Below the pieces are notes generated by a model that was not told where the DNA came from, made no database searches, and saw nothing but the letters and a program-made list of their open reading frames with translations. A stretch of 37,009 nucleotides of DNA from Candidatus Kuenenia stuttgartensis (GTDB taxonomy: Bacteria > Planctomycetota > GCA-002687715 > CAIWVZ01): the NCBI GenBank assembly GCA_945860915.1, contig CAMARR010000007.1, positions 1-37,009 of the forward strand, written 5' to 3'. Position numbers and translations under genes: made by a program. This document shows positions 1-7,744 of this stretch, in pieces. Numbering within the stretch: position 1 is the first letter of the stretch; each line of letters opens with the position of its first letter.

Positions 1-1530
1 AACAAGATCCGCACAGACAACATCAAGGAACCCATCGATCTCGTCGAGGGCGCCACCTTCATCATTCCGTGCGACAAGGTCACGTACCGCCCCCTCTACA
101 CCCGCGTCCGAGCCGGCGACCACATCTCGGCTGCGGACGGGGCGATCCAACTCGAGATCACGGGAGTTCAAGGCACCGATATTCATACCCGTGTGCTTGT
201 TGGAGGACTCCTACGCAATCGCAAGGGCATGAACATCCGCGGCATCCACGATGCCATCCCCTTCGATTTCGAACGCGACATCAGCCTGATGAACCTCGCG
301 CTAGATCTTGGGGTCGACATGGTCGGCCTCTCGTTTGTGCGCTCGGCCGAACACGTCCGCCGCATCAAGGCCCAACTCGTTGAATCGAAGGTGCGCGTCG
401 TGGCCAAGGTCGAGACCGCCGAGGCTGTCGAAGATCTGACCACAATCCTCGATCACGCAGACATGATCATGATCGACCGTGGCGATCTCGAAGCCGAGAT
501 CGGCCGCGAAAACGTTCCCCTTGTCGCAAAGGCGGTCATCGCCGAAGCCCGCAAGACCGGAGTGCCGGTCATCGTGGCATCACAATTCATGACGTCGATG
601 CTCGACAAGCCCATTCCCTTCATGGCGGAGGTCTCAGACGTTGCCAACGCCGTGCTCGACGGGGCGGACGTCCTTATGCTGTCTGAAGAGACCGCGGTCG
701 GAAAGTACCCGTACGACTGCATCGCGACGATGCGCCGAATCGCACGAACGATCGAGGAGAAGACCGATTCGATTCACAAGGTCGTCATCCTTGCAGCGGG
801 AAATTCCCTTGGATTCGGCTCGCTAACATCCCACAAGCATAAGTGCATGCTGGACGTCGGCGGAATCACGATCATTTCACACCAGCTCGAAAACCTGCGA
901 CTCAACGGAGTGCGGGATTCCGACATCACCATCGTAACGGGGCACAATCACGCGCAGATCGAAGCGTATCTTCGATCGGACGGCTTTGGCGGAAAGTTCG
1001 CCTTCAATCCTTGGTATACGACGACCAACATGCTCGTCTCTACCTGGCTTACGAACATCTCCGGCAACACCATCATCCTCTACGGTGACATCATCTTCGA
1101 CCCGTCGATCCTCACGGACATCTTGTCAACTCAAGGCGACGTTGTCATGGCCATCGACGAAAGTTCGGACATGACGCCTGAAGACGAAAAGGTCATCATC
1201 CGTGATGGTCGTGTCATCGCAGTGAACAAGGAACTCGACCCCAAGACCGGCAGCGGCGAATTCATCGGATTGATGAAGGTCTCTGCTGCTGGAGCCGCCG
1301 CACTCACAACCGAAATGGACAAGGCCGTCAAGTCGGGCAACATGATGGCATTCCTTTCGGAAGCGCTTGAATCGATGGTGCGCCGTGGCGCGCCGCTCGT
1401 TCCGTGCTACACCAAGAATCGCCCTTGGGCCGACAACGACGGTCTTGCTGATCTGGAACATTCCCGCGAGAAGATCTATCCCAAGATTCTTGCGCTTCGT
1501 AACGACAAGACGCATTCCAGCCGCCCATGA
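1..1530 (+). CDS. Pyruvate-kinase-like / LicC-like nucleotidyltransferase fusion (5' partial)
   Basis: The frame is open at the left edge, so the N-terminus is missing; 509 codons are visible. Residues 1-258 are a pyruvate kinase region: the end of the B domain, then the second half of the barrel. The signature around the catalytic Lys reads VRVVAKVETAEAV (about 131-143). The Mg-binding motif reads IDRGDLEAEIG, and ASQFMTSM replaces the usual ATQMLESM (Thr to Ser). SEETAVGKYPYD is conserved. The usual pyruvate kinase C-terminal allosteric domain is absent. From residue 260 (VVILAAGNS) a nucleotidyltransferase of the LicC/phosphocholine-cytidylyltransferase type follows, with HKCMLDVGG, NPWYTTTNML and LYGDIIFD. 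Its G-x-G-x-R loop lacks the Arg. The junction is in one frame with no stop. The stop codon overlaps the next start (ATGA), so the two genes are translationally coupled. I infer that it makes a nucleotide-activated phospho-compound; the substrate is unknown. Confidence 0.85.
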   Translation, partial: NKIRTDNIKEPIDLVEGATFIIPCDKVTYRPLYTRVRAGDHISAADGAIQLEITGVQGTDIHTRVLVGGLLRNRKGMNIRGIHDAIPFDFERDISLMNLALDLGVDMVGLSFVRSAEHVRRIKAQLVESKVRVVAKVETAEAVEDLTTILDHADMIMIDRGDLEAEIGRENVPLVAKAVIAEARKTGVPVIVASQFMTSMLDKPIPFMAEVSDVANAVLDGADVLMLSEETAVGKYPYDCIATMRRIARTIEEKTDSIHKVVILAAGNSLGFGSLTSHKHKCMLDVGGITIISHQLENLRLNGVRDSDITIVTGHNHAQIEAYLRSDGFGGKFAFNPWYTTTNMLVSTWLTNISGNTIILYGDIIFDPSILTDILSTQGDVVMAIDESSDMTPEDEKVIIRDGRVIAVNKELDPKTGSGEFIGLMKVSAAGAAALTTEMDKAVKSGNMMAFLSEALESMVRRGAPLVPCYTKNRPWADNDGLADLEHSREKIYPKILALRNDKTHSSRP

Positions 1531-2699
1531 AGCACCTATCAACGCCAGAGGGCGACCTCGTCGAGCTTAGACTCGAAGGTGCAGAGCTCGCAGACGCGCT
1601 TGACCGCTCGAAGTCACTGCTCAAAATTGTGGTTGACCGAACGGTTGTCCTTGATGCTGAGAAACTCGCAAACGGCACGTTCTCGCCCCTGACCGGGTTC
1701 CTCGGGTCCAAGGACACAGCAAGCGTTTCTGAGCATGGGCGCCTCGTCGATGGCCGCCCGTGGGCCATTCCGATCGTGTTGCAGGTGGACCGCACAACAG
1801 CAGACTCAACCAAAGTCGGCTCAGACGTCCTTCTGTGGAATGAAGAAGAAGCCGCACCGTGTGCCATTCTCCATGTGACTGAGGTCTTCGCACTCGATCT
1901 CGAGCGGGTCGCCCGTGAGGTTTGGCGCACGACCGACCGCGCGCACCCGGGCGTGGACCGCTGGCTTTCACGCGGAACTCATGCCATCGCGGGTCCGATT
2001 AAGTTGATTCGTCGCTCCGAGTCGCTGATTCCGACGCGATTCGACCTTGAGCCACGTCAGGTCCGTGCCGAGTTCCGTCGTCGGGGGTGGAAGACCATAA
2101 CGGGTTTTCAGACCCGCAATCTGGGACACCGCGCTCACGAGCGACTTCAGAAGATAGCGCTCGAAATTTCCGATGGCCTTCTGATCCACCCGTTAATCGG
2201 ATGGAAGAAAGCCGGCGACATGCTCCCTGAGGTCATCCTTGAGGGCTACGAGCTTTTGGTGGATCGCTACTATCCCAAGCAACATGTGGTGCTCGCGGGT
2301 CTCACGACGGCGATGCGCTACGCGGGGCCTCGCGAAGCGGTCTTCCATTCCCTCATTCGCAGGAACTTTGGTTGCACCCACTTCATCGTGGGACGCGACC
2401 ACGCGGGTGTCGGCGGCTATTACGGCAAGTACGACGCACACAAGGCGTTTGACGCCTACGCTCCTGGCGAGCTCGGCATTACGCCACTCAGACTTCACGG
2501 GCCATGCTGGTGCAACACATGCGCTGAAATCGTGACCGAAAAAACGTGCCCACACGGCGAATCGGCGTGGGTAGATATCTCCGGCACTGAGGTTCGTGCC
2601 ATGATCGGGCGCGGCGAGAGTCCTCCAGCGTTCTACATGCGTCCGGAAATCGCTGACTTCCTCATCACCCGAGCCCGCAACGGCGCGGTGTTCTTCTAA
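1527..2699 (+). CDS. sat: Sulfate adenylyltransferase (ATP sulfurylase)
   Basis: Makes adenosine 5'-phosphosulfate and pyrophosphate from ATP and sulfate in the cytoplasm. At 390 aa it has the usual length of the homo-oligomeric Sat family. The catalytic motif QTRNLGHRAHE lies at 195-205 (the family normally has Pro where Leu-199 is), and GRDHAGVG begins at 289. TTAMRYAGPREAVFH and YYGKYDAHKAF are present. A zinc-type cluster (C329, C332, C341, H343) precedes the C-terminal GTEVRAMIGRGESPP. All key residues look intact, so I expect activity. The ATG overlaps the upstream stop by 4 bp. No APS kinase, CysN, APS reductase or sulfotransferase is visible in the window. Whether it feeds assimilation or surface sulfation cannot be decided here; the neighbours favour surface chemistry. 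Confidence 0.95.
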   Translation: MKHLSTPEGDLVELRLEGAELADALDRSKSLLKIVVDRTVVLDAEKLANGTFSPLTGFLGSKDTASVSEHGRLVDGRPWAIPIVLQVDRTTADSTKVGSDVLLWNEEEAAPCAILHVTEVFALDLERVAREVWRTTDRAHPGVDRWLSRGTHAIAGPIKLIRRSESLIPTRFDLEPRQVRAEFRRRGWKTITGFQTRNLGHRAHERLQKIALEISDGLLIHPLIGWKKAGDMLPEVILEGYELLVDRYYPKQHVVLAGLTTAMRYAGPREAVFHSLIRRNFGCTHFIVGRDHAGVGGYYGKYDAHKAFDAYAPGELGITPLRLHGPCWCNTCAEIVTEKTCPHGESAWVDISGTEVRAMIGRGESPPAFYMRPEIADFLITRARNGAVFF

Positions 2700-2720
2700 A
2701 TTACACAAGGTCTTCATCCC

Positions 2721-3884
2721 ATGGCTTTAGGTTGGTTCGGCAAGAAGAAGGCAGAGCCCATTCCGGCGAAGCCCAACGTCATCATGGTCCTCATCGACAT
2801 GGTCCGCGCTGACCGACGAGACGGCCGGCACATCTTCTCGGAGCTCGCCAAGCGCTCGGTGTCGTTCCCTCAGATGTTCACGCACGCGCCCTACACGATC
2901 GCGTCTGTCCATGCTTTCATGAGCGGTATGTACGGTAGTCTCACCGGCGTCGATGCTTACATGAATGCCCCGAAGTACGACAAGGAAAACTGCAAGACTC
3001 TCGCGCAACACATGAGCGAGGGAGGCTATCGCTGTGTCGCGGACTTCATGAACGAAAAGATCGGACCGCACCAGGGATTCGACGAAGTCCGAGTGCACGA
3101 CGAATTCAAAGACGATCTGTTGAGCCGGCACAAGGCCATGATCAACGAAGTGCGGTCGAATCCATCGCCTCACTTCATGTACTTGCATTTCTCCTACGTT
3201 CACCGCGAGATCGTCACCAACGTCATCAAGGTCTTCAAAGACGACGACCCTCGCTACTTTGGCGAGGAAAACAGAGGCATGAACGAAACGCGCTACTCCT
3301 CGTATCTCGACCTCGCGGAAGAGTACATGACTGGACTGCTAGCGCATCTCGACGCAACCGGGGCGACTAAGGACTCGATCGTCATTTTCATGACGGACCA
3401 CGGCTGCGGCGTGGGTGAGCGTATTGGAGAGAAGGCGTACGGCATCTACGCGTACGACTACACCATCAACACATGGGCATACTTCATGCACCCGACACTC
3501 CTTCCGCAAGGCAAGGAGTTTCCTGTCATGGTTCGCACGATTGATATTGCGCCGACCATCCTCGACATCTGCAGGATTGACCCAATCGAAGGGGCCAAGG
3601 AAATGCAGGGACGATCGCTCCTACCGGTCATTCGCGGTGAAGACGGATCTGACCGCGAGGTTTATGTTGAGACGGCCGGCCTCGACGGCCCGACCCCCTC
3701 ACCGACAGAAGCCAACGTTTTCTGCGTGCGCAATCGGACTTGGAAGTTGATCTACAACTCAACCAGCAAGTCACGCGAACTTTACGACTTAGCCCGCGAC
3801 CCAAATGAGACCAATAACCTCTCCGGCACGCGCCCTGATATTGAAGAGCCGCTCTTCGAAAAGATTCTGCGCCGGTATCTTTGA
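2721..3884 (+). CDS. Alkaline-phosphatase-superfamily enzyme, sulfatase-like
   Basis: A 387 aa protein with the sulfatase/phosphoethanolamine-transferase fold. It starts with the metal-binding strand NVIMVLIDMVRAD (D26). The nucleophile region is APYTIASVHAFMSG, with T59 where the family places its nucleophile. TDHGCGVGE (D226, H227) is the second metal site, and ELYDLARDPNETNNLSG is the classic sulfatase C-terminal strand. The Cys/Ser-x-Pro-x-Arg formylglycine motif is absent, so it should not be called an arylsulfatase. A Thr nucleophile is typical of phosphotransferases and phosphodiesterases of this superfamily. No signal peptide or membrane segment is evident, so it is probably cytoplasmic. 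It starts 21 bp after sat and is probably co-transcribed. Likely roles are hydrolysis or transfer of a phosphate- or sulfate-bearing group in the same pathway. Confidence 0.85.
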   Translation: MALGWFGKKKAEPIPAKPNVIMVLIDMVRADRRDGRHIFSELAKRSVSFPQMFTHAPYTIASVHAFMSGMYGSLTGVDAYMNAPKYDKENCKTLAQHMSEGGYRCVADFMNEKIGPHQGFDEVRVHDEFKDDLLSRHKAMINEVRSNPSPHFMYLHFSYVHREIVTNVIKVFKDDDPRYFGEENRGMNETRYSSYLDLAEEYMTGLLAHLDATGATKDSIVIFMTDHGCGVGERIGEKAYGIYAYDYTINTWAYFMHPTLLPQGKEFPVMVRTIDIAPTILDICRIDPIEGAKEMQGRSLLPVIRGEDGSDREVYVETAGLDGPTPSPTEANVFCVRNRTWKLIYNSTSKSRELYDLARDPNETNNLSGTRPDIEEPLFEKILRRYL

Positions 3885-3930
3885 CCCGGATTGATGCCAT
3901 CTCGTTGCGGCATTCCACCCGACAAGTGGG

Positions 3931-3953
3931 GGGTAGGCTTCAAACGCCTACCC
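3931..3953 (+). terminator. Hairpin between the sulfatase-like gene and the GT-C gene
   Basis: A perfect 8-bp inverted repeat, GGGTAGGC and GCCTACCC, with a 7-nt loop lies 46 bp after the upstream stop and 3 bp before the ATG at 3957. Only two T residues follow, so it is not a classical intrinsic terminator. It could instead attenuate expression or occlude the ribosome site of the next gene. Confidence 0.45.
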
Positions 3954-3956
3954 TTC

Positions 3957-5396
3957 ATGACTTCCACGACCACTGAACTCCACCGAGATGCACAGCGTAC
4001 GACTCTTGTCGACGTTGGCCTCGGCATACTTGTAGCGGTTGGAGTTGCCATGTGGTTCTCGTGCTCGCTCGACGACCACGATTCGTGCTTGTTCGTTGCA
4101 GGAGTTGAGCGATTCAACATCCAAGAGCATCGACCCCATCCCCCTGGATACCCGATCTACATTCTCGGAGGAAAGGCACTCAACGGGCTTCTCGGATCTC
4201 CTGCTCTCGCGCTTTCATGGCTCTCGATCATCTCGTCCGGTATCGCAGCCATGTTGCTTCCCCGTCTGTTTAGACGACTCGGCGCTCCATCACACATTGC
4301 ATTAGTTCAAGCTGCTGTCGTTATCGCGACGCCCTGCTTCTGGCTCACGGGATCGAAGATCTTGACCGACATGCCGGGATTCGCATTGACGCTAATCCTG
4401 TGGCTTGCACATCTTCAGAATCCCGAGCCAGTGAACTGGCGTCGGGCGTTCTGGCTCGGTGTCGGCGTGGGTCTCGCGTGTGGTGTCCGCACGCACTTGT
4501 TTCTTCCTCTCCTGCCGTTCCTCTTGCGAGGACCGGCGTGGGTCCGCCTGGCAGGCGTCGCCCTAGGGTTCACGGCTTGGTATGGCGGGATGGCCCTTCA
4601 TCAGGGGATCGACCAGATCATTGCTGCTACCGAGCAGCAGGCGATGATGCGCTTCCATGAGCGCAACGTTTCGATCTTCGTTGGCGACGGTGTCTGGCGG
4701 CGCGCGGCACGATTTGCGCGGGCCCTAGCCGAAGGGACACTCGGCTTGCAGCCTTGGAGAGCAACCATCTTCATCGTCGCTGCAGGGTGCATGGTGGCGC
4801 TGGTCCGATGGCGCATCTGGATGATCCGTTCAGGAGCCACGATCAAGTCGCAAATGCTCTCGGCAAAAGGACTGATCGTCATCGCAGCGGTCGTCAAGCT
4901 CGCCTTCGTCTTCACCTTCCTTCCCGCGCACCCGCGCTACTTCCTGTGCGTACTTCCCGCTCTTGCAATCGTCCTAACGTTCAATCGCGCCTGGATCGGG
5001 ATTGCATTGGTTTTGGTCATGGGCACCTATACGGCCCAACGCGCCAAGCTGCTGCACACTGTCGCACCTGCGCCGTTCCAAGCCATTGAGCACATGAACC
5101 AACTAGACCCTGACAAGAAGGTCCCCCTGCTGGCGTCGAAGTTGTTCGCGTACGCCCGGGAGGGGTCACCGGAGCGGGTTCGGTCCCGAATCAGCTTTGA
5201 CTTGCAGGCGACTCCACCGCCAACGGCTTTTTTTACGGACCGTTGGACAATCCCTGATCATCTGCCGCGCCACAGGCTTGTGTCGAGCACCCTTTTCGAT
5301 CGCGATGAATCTGTGCATGACAAAGATCATCGCGTGCGCCTGCGCTTCTTCGAACCTGTCATTAACGACACGGTCGAAGTCTCTCCCCCGCGATAG
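3957..5396 (+). CDS. GT-C family membrane glycosyltransferase
   Basis: A polytopic membrane protein of 479 aa from the chosen start. After a first membrane segment it has the acidic first periplasmic loop DDHDSCLFVAGVERFN, then HRPHPPGYPIYI. Acidic residues in this loop followed by a HPPG-type motif are typical of the dolichyl- or undecaprenyl-phosphate-sugar-dependent GT-C enzymes (PMT/ArnT-like, DUF2723-like). About ten hydrophobic segments follow, then a soluble C-terminal tail of about 100 residues. The ATG at 3957 gives a cytoplasmic N-terminus before the first helix. A start at 3891 would add 22 residues across the hairpin at 3931-3953. The acceptor and sugar are unknown. The position after the nucleotidyltransferase/Sat/AlkP genes suggests the same envelope pathway. 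Confidence 0.75.
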   Translation: MTSTTTELHRDAQRTTLVDVGLGILVAVGVAMWFSCSLDDHDSCLFVAGVERFNIQEHRPHPPGYPIYILGGKALNGLLGSPALALSWLSIISSGIAAMLLPRLFRRLGAPSHIALVQAAVVIATPCFWLTGSKILTDMPGFALTLILWLAHLQNPEPVNWRRAFWLGVGVGLACGVRTHLFLPLLPFLLRGPAWVRLAGVALGFTAWYGGMALHQGIDQIIAATEQQAMMRFHERNVSIFVGDGVWRRAARFARALAEGTLGLQPWRATIFIVAAGCMVALVRWRIWMIRSGATIKSQMLSAKGLIVIAAVVKLAFVFTFLPAHPRYFLCVLPALAIVLTFNRAWIGIALVLVMGTYTAQRAKLLHTVAPAPFQAIEHMNQLDPDKKVPLLASKLFAYAREGSPERVRSRISFDLQATPPPTAFFTDRWTIPDHLPRHRLVSSTLFDRDESVHDKDHRVRLRFFEPVINDTVEVSPPR

Positions 5397-5514
5397 GCGA
5401 CCAATCGGACCATCGCAAATCGCCTTCTCATTCGCGGTCGAACCACACCTAAGCAGCTGAGCACTGAGCTCTAGAGGTGTTCATAATTTTCAAGATCAGA
5501 CGTTCAATCAGGGT

Positions 5515-5543
5515 TTGGCATTTGTCGCAATTCGGTACATGAT
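5515..5543 (+). promoter_or_regulatory. Sigma70-type promoter upstream of the methyltransferase gene
   Basis: TTGGCA (5 of 6 to the -35 consensus) and CATGAT (4 of 6 to the -10) are separated by exactly 17 bp. The -10 box ends 25 bp before the ATG at 5569. The spacing and position fit, but no transcription data support it. Confidence 0.4.
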
Positions 5544-5568
5544 GGAAAAATAGGTAGCGCTGCGCACC

Positions 5569-6366
5569 ATGCAAATTGACCCATTCCAAAAGTTGAAGAA
5601 CGCCCAGCGTGAGGGCTGGGCCCTGTTCGCCCCGCTCGAGACGATCACCACGCCCACGGCGGCGACACTCGTGCGCTTCGCAGAGATTCGCGCCGGGCAA
5701 CGTGTACTTGACGTTGCTTGTGGCACGGGAGTAGTCGCCATTACTGCGGCTCGTCTTGGAGCTGTCGTCCAAGGATTGGATCTTTCCCCGGTCCTCCTCC
5801 GCCGCGCCGAGGCCAATGCATCGATCGCGGGCGTCAACGTTGGATTGTCGGAAGGCGACTTAGAGTCCCTTCCCTTTCACGATGGTGAATTCGATGTCGT
5901 GGTCAGCCAGTTCGGGCACATGTTCGCACCTCGGCCATCCGTGGCGACAAGCGAAATGCTGCGAGTCCTTAAGCCTGGCGGCACCCTCGCATTCAGCACA
6001 TGGCCTCCGGAGATGTTCATGGGGAGGATGTTCCATCTTGTCAATCAATACCTTCCGCCTCCCGTGGGTGTCCCACCGACGACCGATTGGGGCACGCCCG
6101 AAACTGTCCGTGAGCGTCTCGGCGTCGCCATCCGTGACCTCTATTTCGAGCGCAACTTGATGACTACCGCCGCACTCAGTCCCATGCATTTCAGGGACCT
6201 CTTTGAACGAACTTCGGCGCCCATCATCAAGCTCCTCCAATCTCTCAACAACGATCCAGCGCGGCTCGTTGAATTCCGCACGTGTTTCGACGCCCTGGCG
6301 ACTGAGTACTTCCACAACAACACCATGCGACAGCACTATCTCATGACTCGATCAACCAAGATCTGA
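5569..6366 (+). CDS. Class I SAM-dependent methyltransferase
   Basis: A 265 aa protein with the Methyltransf_11-type Rossmann fold. Motif I is VLDVACGTGVVAITAA, motif II ends in GLDLSP (acidic residue for the SAM ribose), and SEGDLESLPFHDGEFDVVVSQF covers motifs III and IV. LRVLKPGGTLAFSTW is the post-motif strand. The arrangement resembles UbiE/MenG-type small-molecule methyltransferases, but the C-terminal half has no motif that fixes the substrate. The gene is separated by 172 bp from the glycosyltransferase gene and has its own likely promoter, so it need not belong to the preceding cassette. Confidence 0.85.
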   Translation: MQIDPFQKLKNAQREGWALFAPLETITTPTAATLVRFAEIRAGQRVLDVACGTGVVAITAARLGAVVQGLDLSPVLLRRAEANASIAGVNVGLSEGDLESLPFHDGEFDVVVSQFGHMFAPRPSVATSEMLRVLKPGGTLAFSTWPPEMFMGRMFHLVNQYLPPPVGVPPTTDWGTPETVRERLGVAIRDLYFERNLMTTAALSPMHFRDLFERTSAPIIKLLQSLNNDPARLVEFRTCFDALATEYFHNNTMRQHYLMTRSTKI

Positions 6367-6801
6367 TCCATATCAGCAATTCGGCGCTACGGGGCCTCCC
6401 ATCGAGAGCTTCACGTCGCGTCCTCCGGACCGTTTCACCGCAATCCTCTGGCGTGACCTACTGGTCGTGCCCACCTGAACTATCAGGCTGCTCAGGAGCG
6501 TCCCCTGCGGCTCAGCCTAAGTCTCACGCCATCTCGACCGACGTGACTACCGCTTCCCAGGTCCAACATGCGATTTGTCTCCGTCGTTCGAGGGCTTCCC
6601 ACCATCCCCTTCCGTACCGCCAACAACAGCCTCTTTTCGGTCCCGCCGCATCCGCCTCGACTGCGCCCGTCGATACGAAACCCTCAACCCGACTTCGCCT
6701 GTCCATCAACCATACCGCGCACGACAAATCGATCATCAAGGCCGCCAAGAAAACGCCCCAAAACCGAAGTCCACTCCTAGCCCAACGCACTATGATCCGG
6801 C
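6367..6801 (+). other. Gene-poor stretch before the HNH genes
   Basis: This 435-bp stretch has open frames on both strands, but none shows a recognisable motif or a convincing start with a ribosome site. The first HNH gene reads over its right end. No inverted-repeat ends, target duplication or transposase residue pattern was seen. It may be the degraded edge of an acquired segment carrying the two nucleases. Confidence 0.3.
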
Positions 6802-7662
6802 GTGCAGAAAGGGATGCGCAGACGATGGACTCACGACGAACTACTTGTCGCGATCAACCTATACACGAAGTTGTCTTTCGGGCAATTCCATAAGGAGACT
6901 CCACTCATCAAGCAAGTCGCGTTTGGACTTGAGCGTACCCCAAGCGCGATCGCAATGAAGCTATGCAACCTTTCATCCCTCGATCCAGTTCACCTGAAAC
7001 GCAACGTTGCCGGCCTAGCGAACGCATCAAAGCAAGATCGGGAGATATGGGAAGCGTTCAGCAGCGATCCGGGGGCAATAGGTCTCGCTAGCGAAGTCCG
7101 GTTCCGCGAGATCGTACCGGACAATGTTGTGGAGGACCTGCCTGATGAGCCACAATTTGACCAGCTCGATCCCGATGGCGCCAACTCCGCGGGGCGTAGG
7201 ACTGAAAGCCAGACTCTAGTCATGGCACGGCGCGGACAAGAGTTCTTTCGACGTGCGATCCTGACGTCGTACAGCGGGAGGTGCTGCATCACAGGCGTCA
7301 GCACTGAAGAGTTCCTTGTCGCGAGTCACATCAAGCCTTGGTCCTCGTTTCCGGAGAACCGACTAGATCCCGAAAACGGACTCTGTCTCTCTTTGCTTCA
7401 TGACCGCGCATTTGACCAAGGTATGACCACCTTCGACGATCAATACCGTCTCGTCATCAGCCAGGACCTTAAGAATCAGCTAAGAGATTCGTCGATCGAA
7501 GGCCATTTTCTGGGACATGAAGGAGCTCCGATTTGCTTGCCAGAAAAACTTGCCCTTCCGTCACAAGAGCATCTCGCATTCCATAGGCAAGTGATATTCG
7601 ATCGAAGAAATCGCATGCAGCATGCGCACTTCAGCGTCGCTTCCGACAGGGCAAATTCATGA
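6802..7662 (+). CDS. HNH endonuclease with N-terminal DNA-binding-like domain
   Basis: A 286 aa protein from a GTG start. An ATG at 6814 would begin directly at the conserved RRRWTHDELL and is an alternative. Residues about 5-65 (RRRWTHDELL, LYTKLSFGQFH, RTPSAIAMKLCNLSSLDP) form a SANT/Myb-like module common at the front of stand-alone HNH restriction enzymes. The nuclease domain (about 160-215) has CCITGVSTEEFLVASHIKPW, then RLDPENGLCLSLLHDRAFDQG, which is the HNH_2-type core with His, Asn and His/Asp positions kept. It is probably a cytoplasmic DNA-cleaving enzyme. No cognate methyltransferase is adjacent, so a modification-dependent or other defensive role is an inference. A second, unrelated HNH gene follows after 82 bp. 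Confidence 0.8.
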   Translation: MQKGMRRRWTHDELLVAINLYTKLSFGQFHKETPLIKQVAFGLERTPSAIAMKLCNLSSLDPVHLKRNVAGLANASKQDREIWEAFSSDPGAIGLASEVRFREIVPDNVVEDLPDEPQFDQLDPDGANSAGRRTESQTLVMARRGQEFFRRAILTSYSGRCCITGVSTEEFLVASHIKPWSSFPENRLDPENGLCLSLLHDRAFDQGMTTFDDQYRLVISQDLKNQLRDSSIEGHFLGHEGAPICLPEKLALPSQEHLAFHRQVIFDRRNRMQHAHFSVASDRANS

Positions 7663-7744
7663 TTGCACGACGTTCAATAGTCAGTCAAAGATGTGGGAAG
7701 CGGGATCACGATGCACAAGATCATGGCCTGGACGGAGCGCCCGC

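Noticed and set aside
700-830. A frameshift or gene boundary between the pyruvate kinase and nucleotidyltransferase parts
   Set aside because: The reading is continuous in one frame, with no stop, no candidate ribosome site and no in-frame ATG at the junction, so a true fusion is simpler.
6453-6893. Open frame of about 146 codons in the gene-poor stretch
   Set aside because: No motif or ribosome site, composition heavy in Ser, Pro and Arg, and its right end overlaps the HNH gene in another frame.
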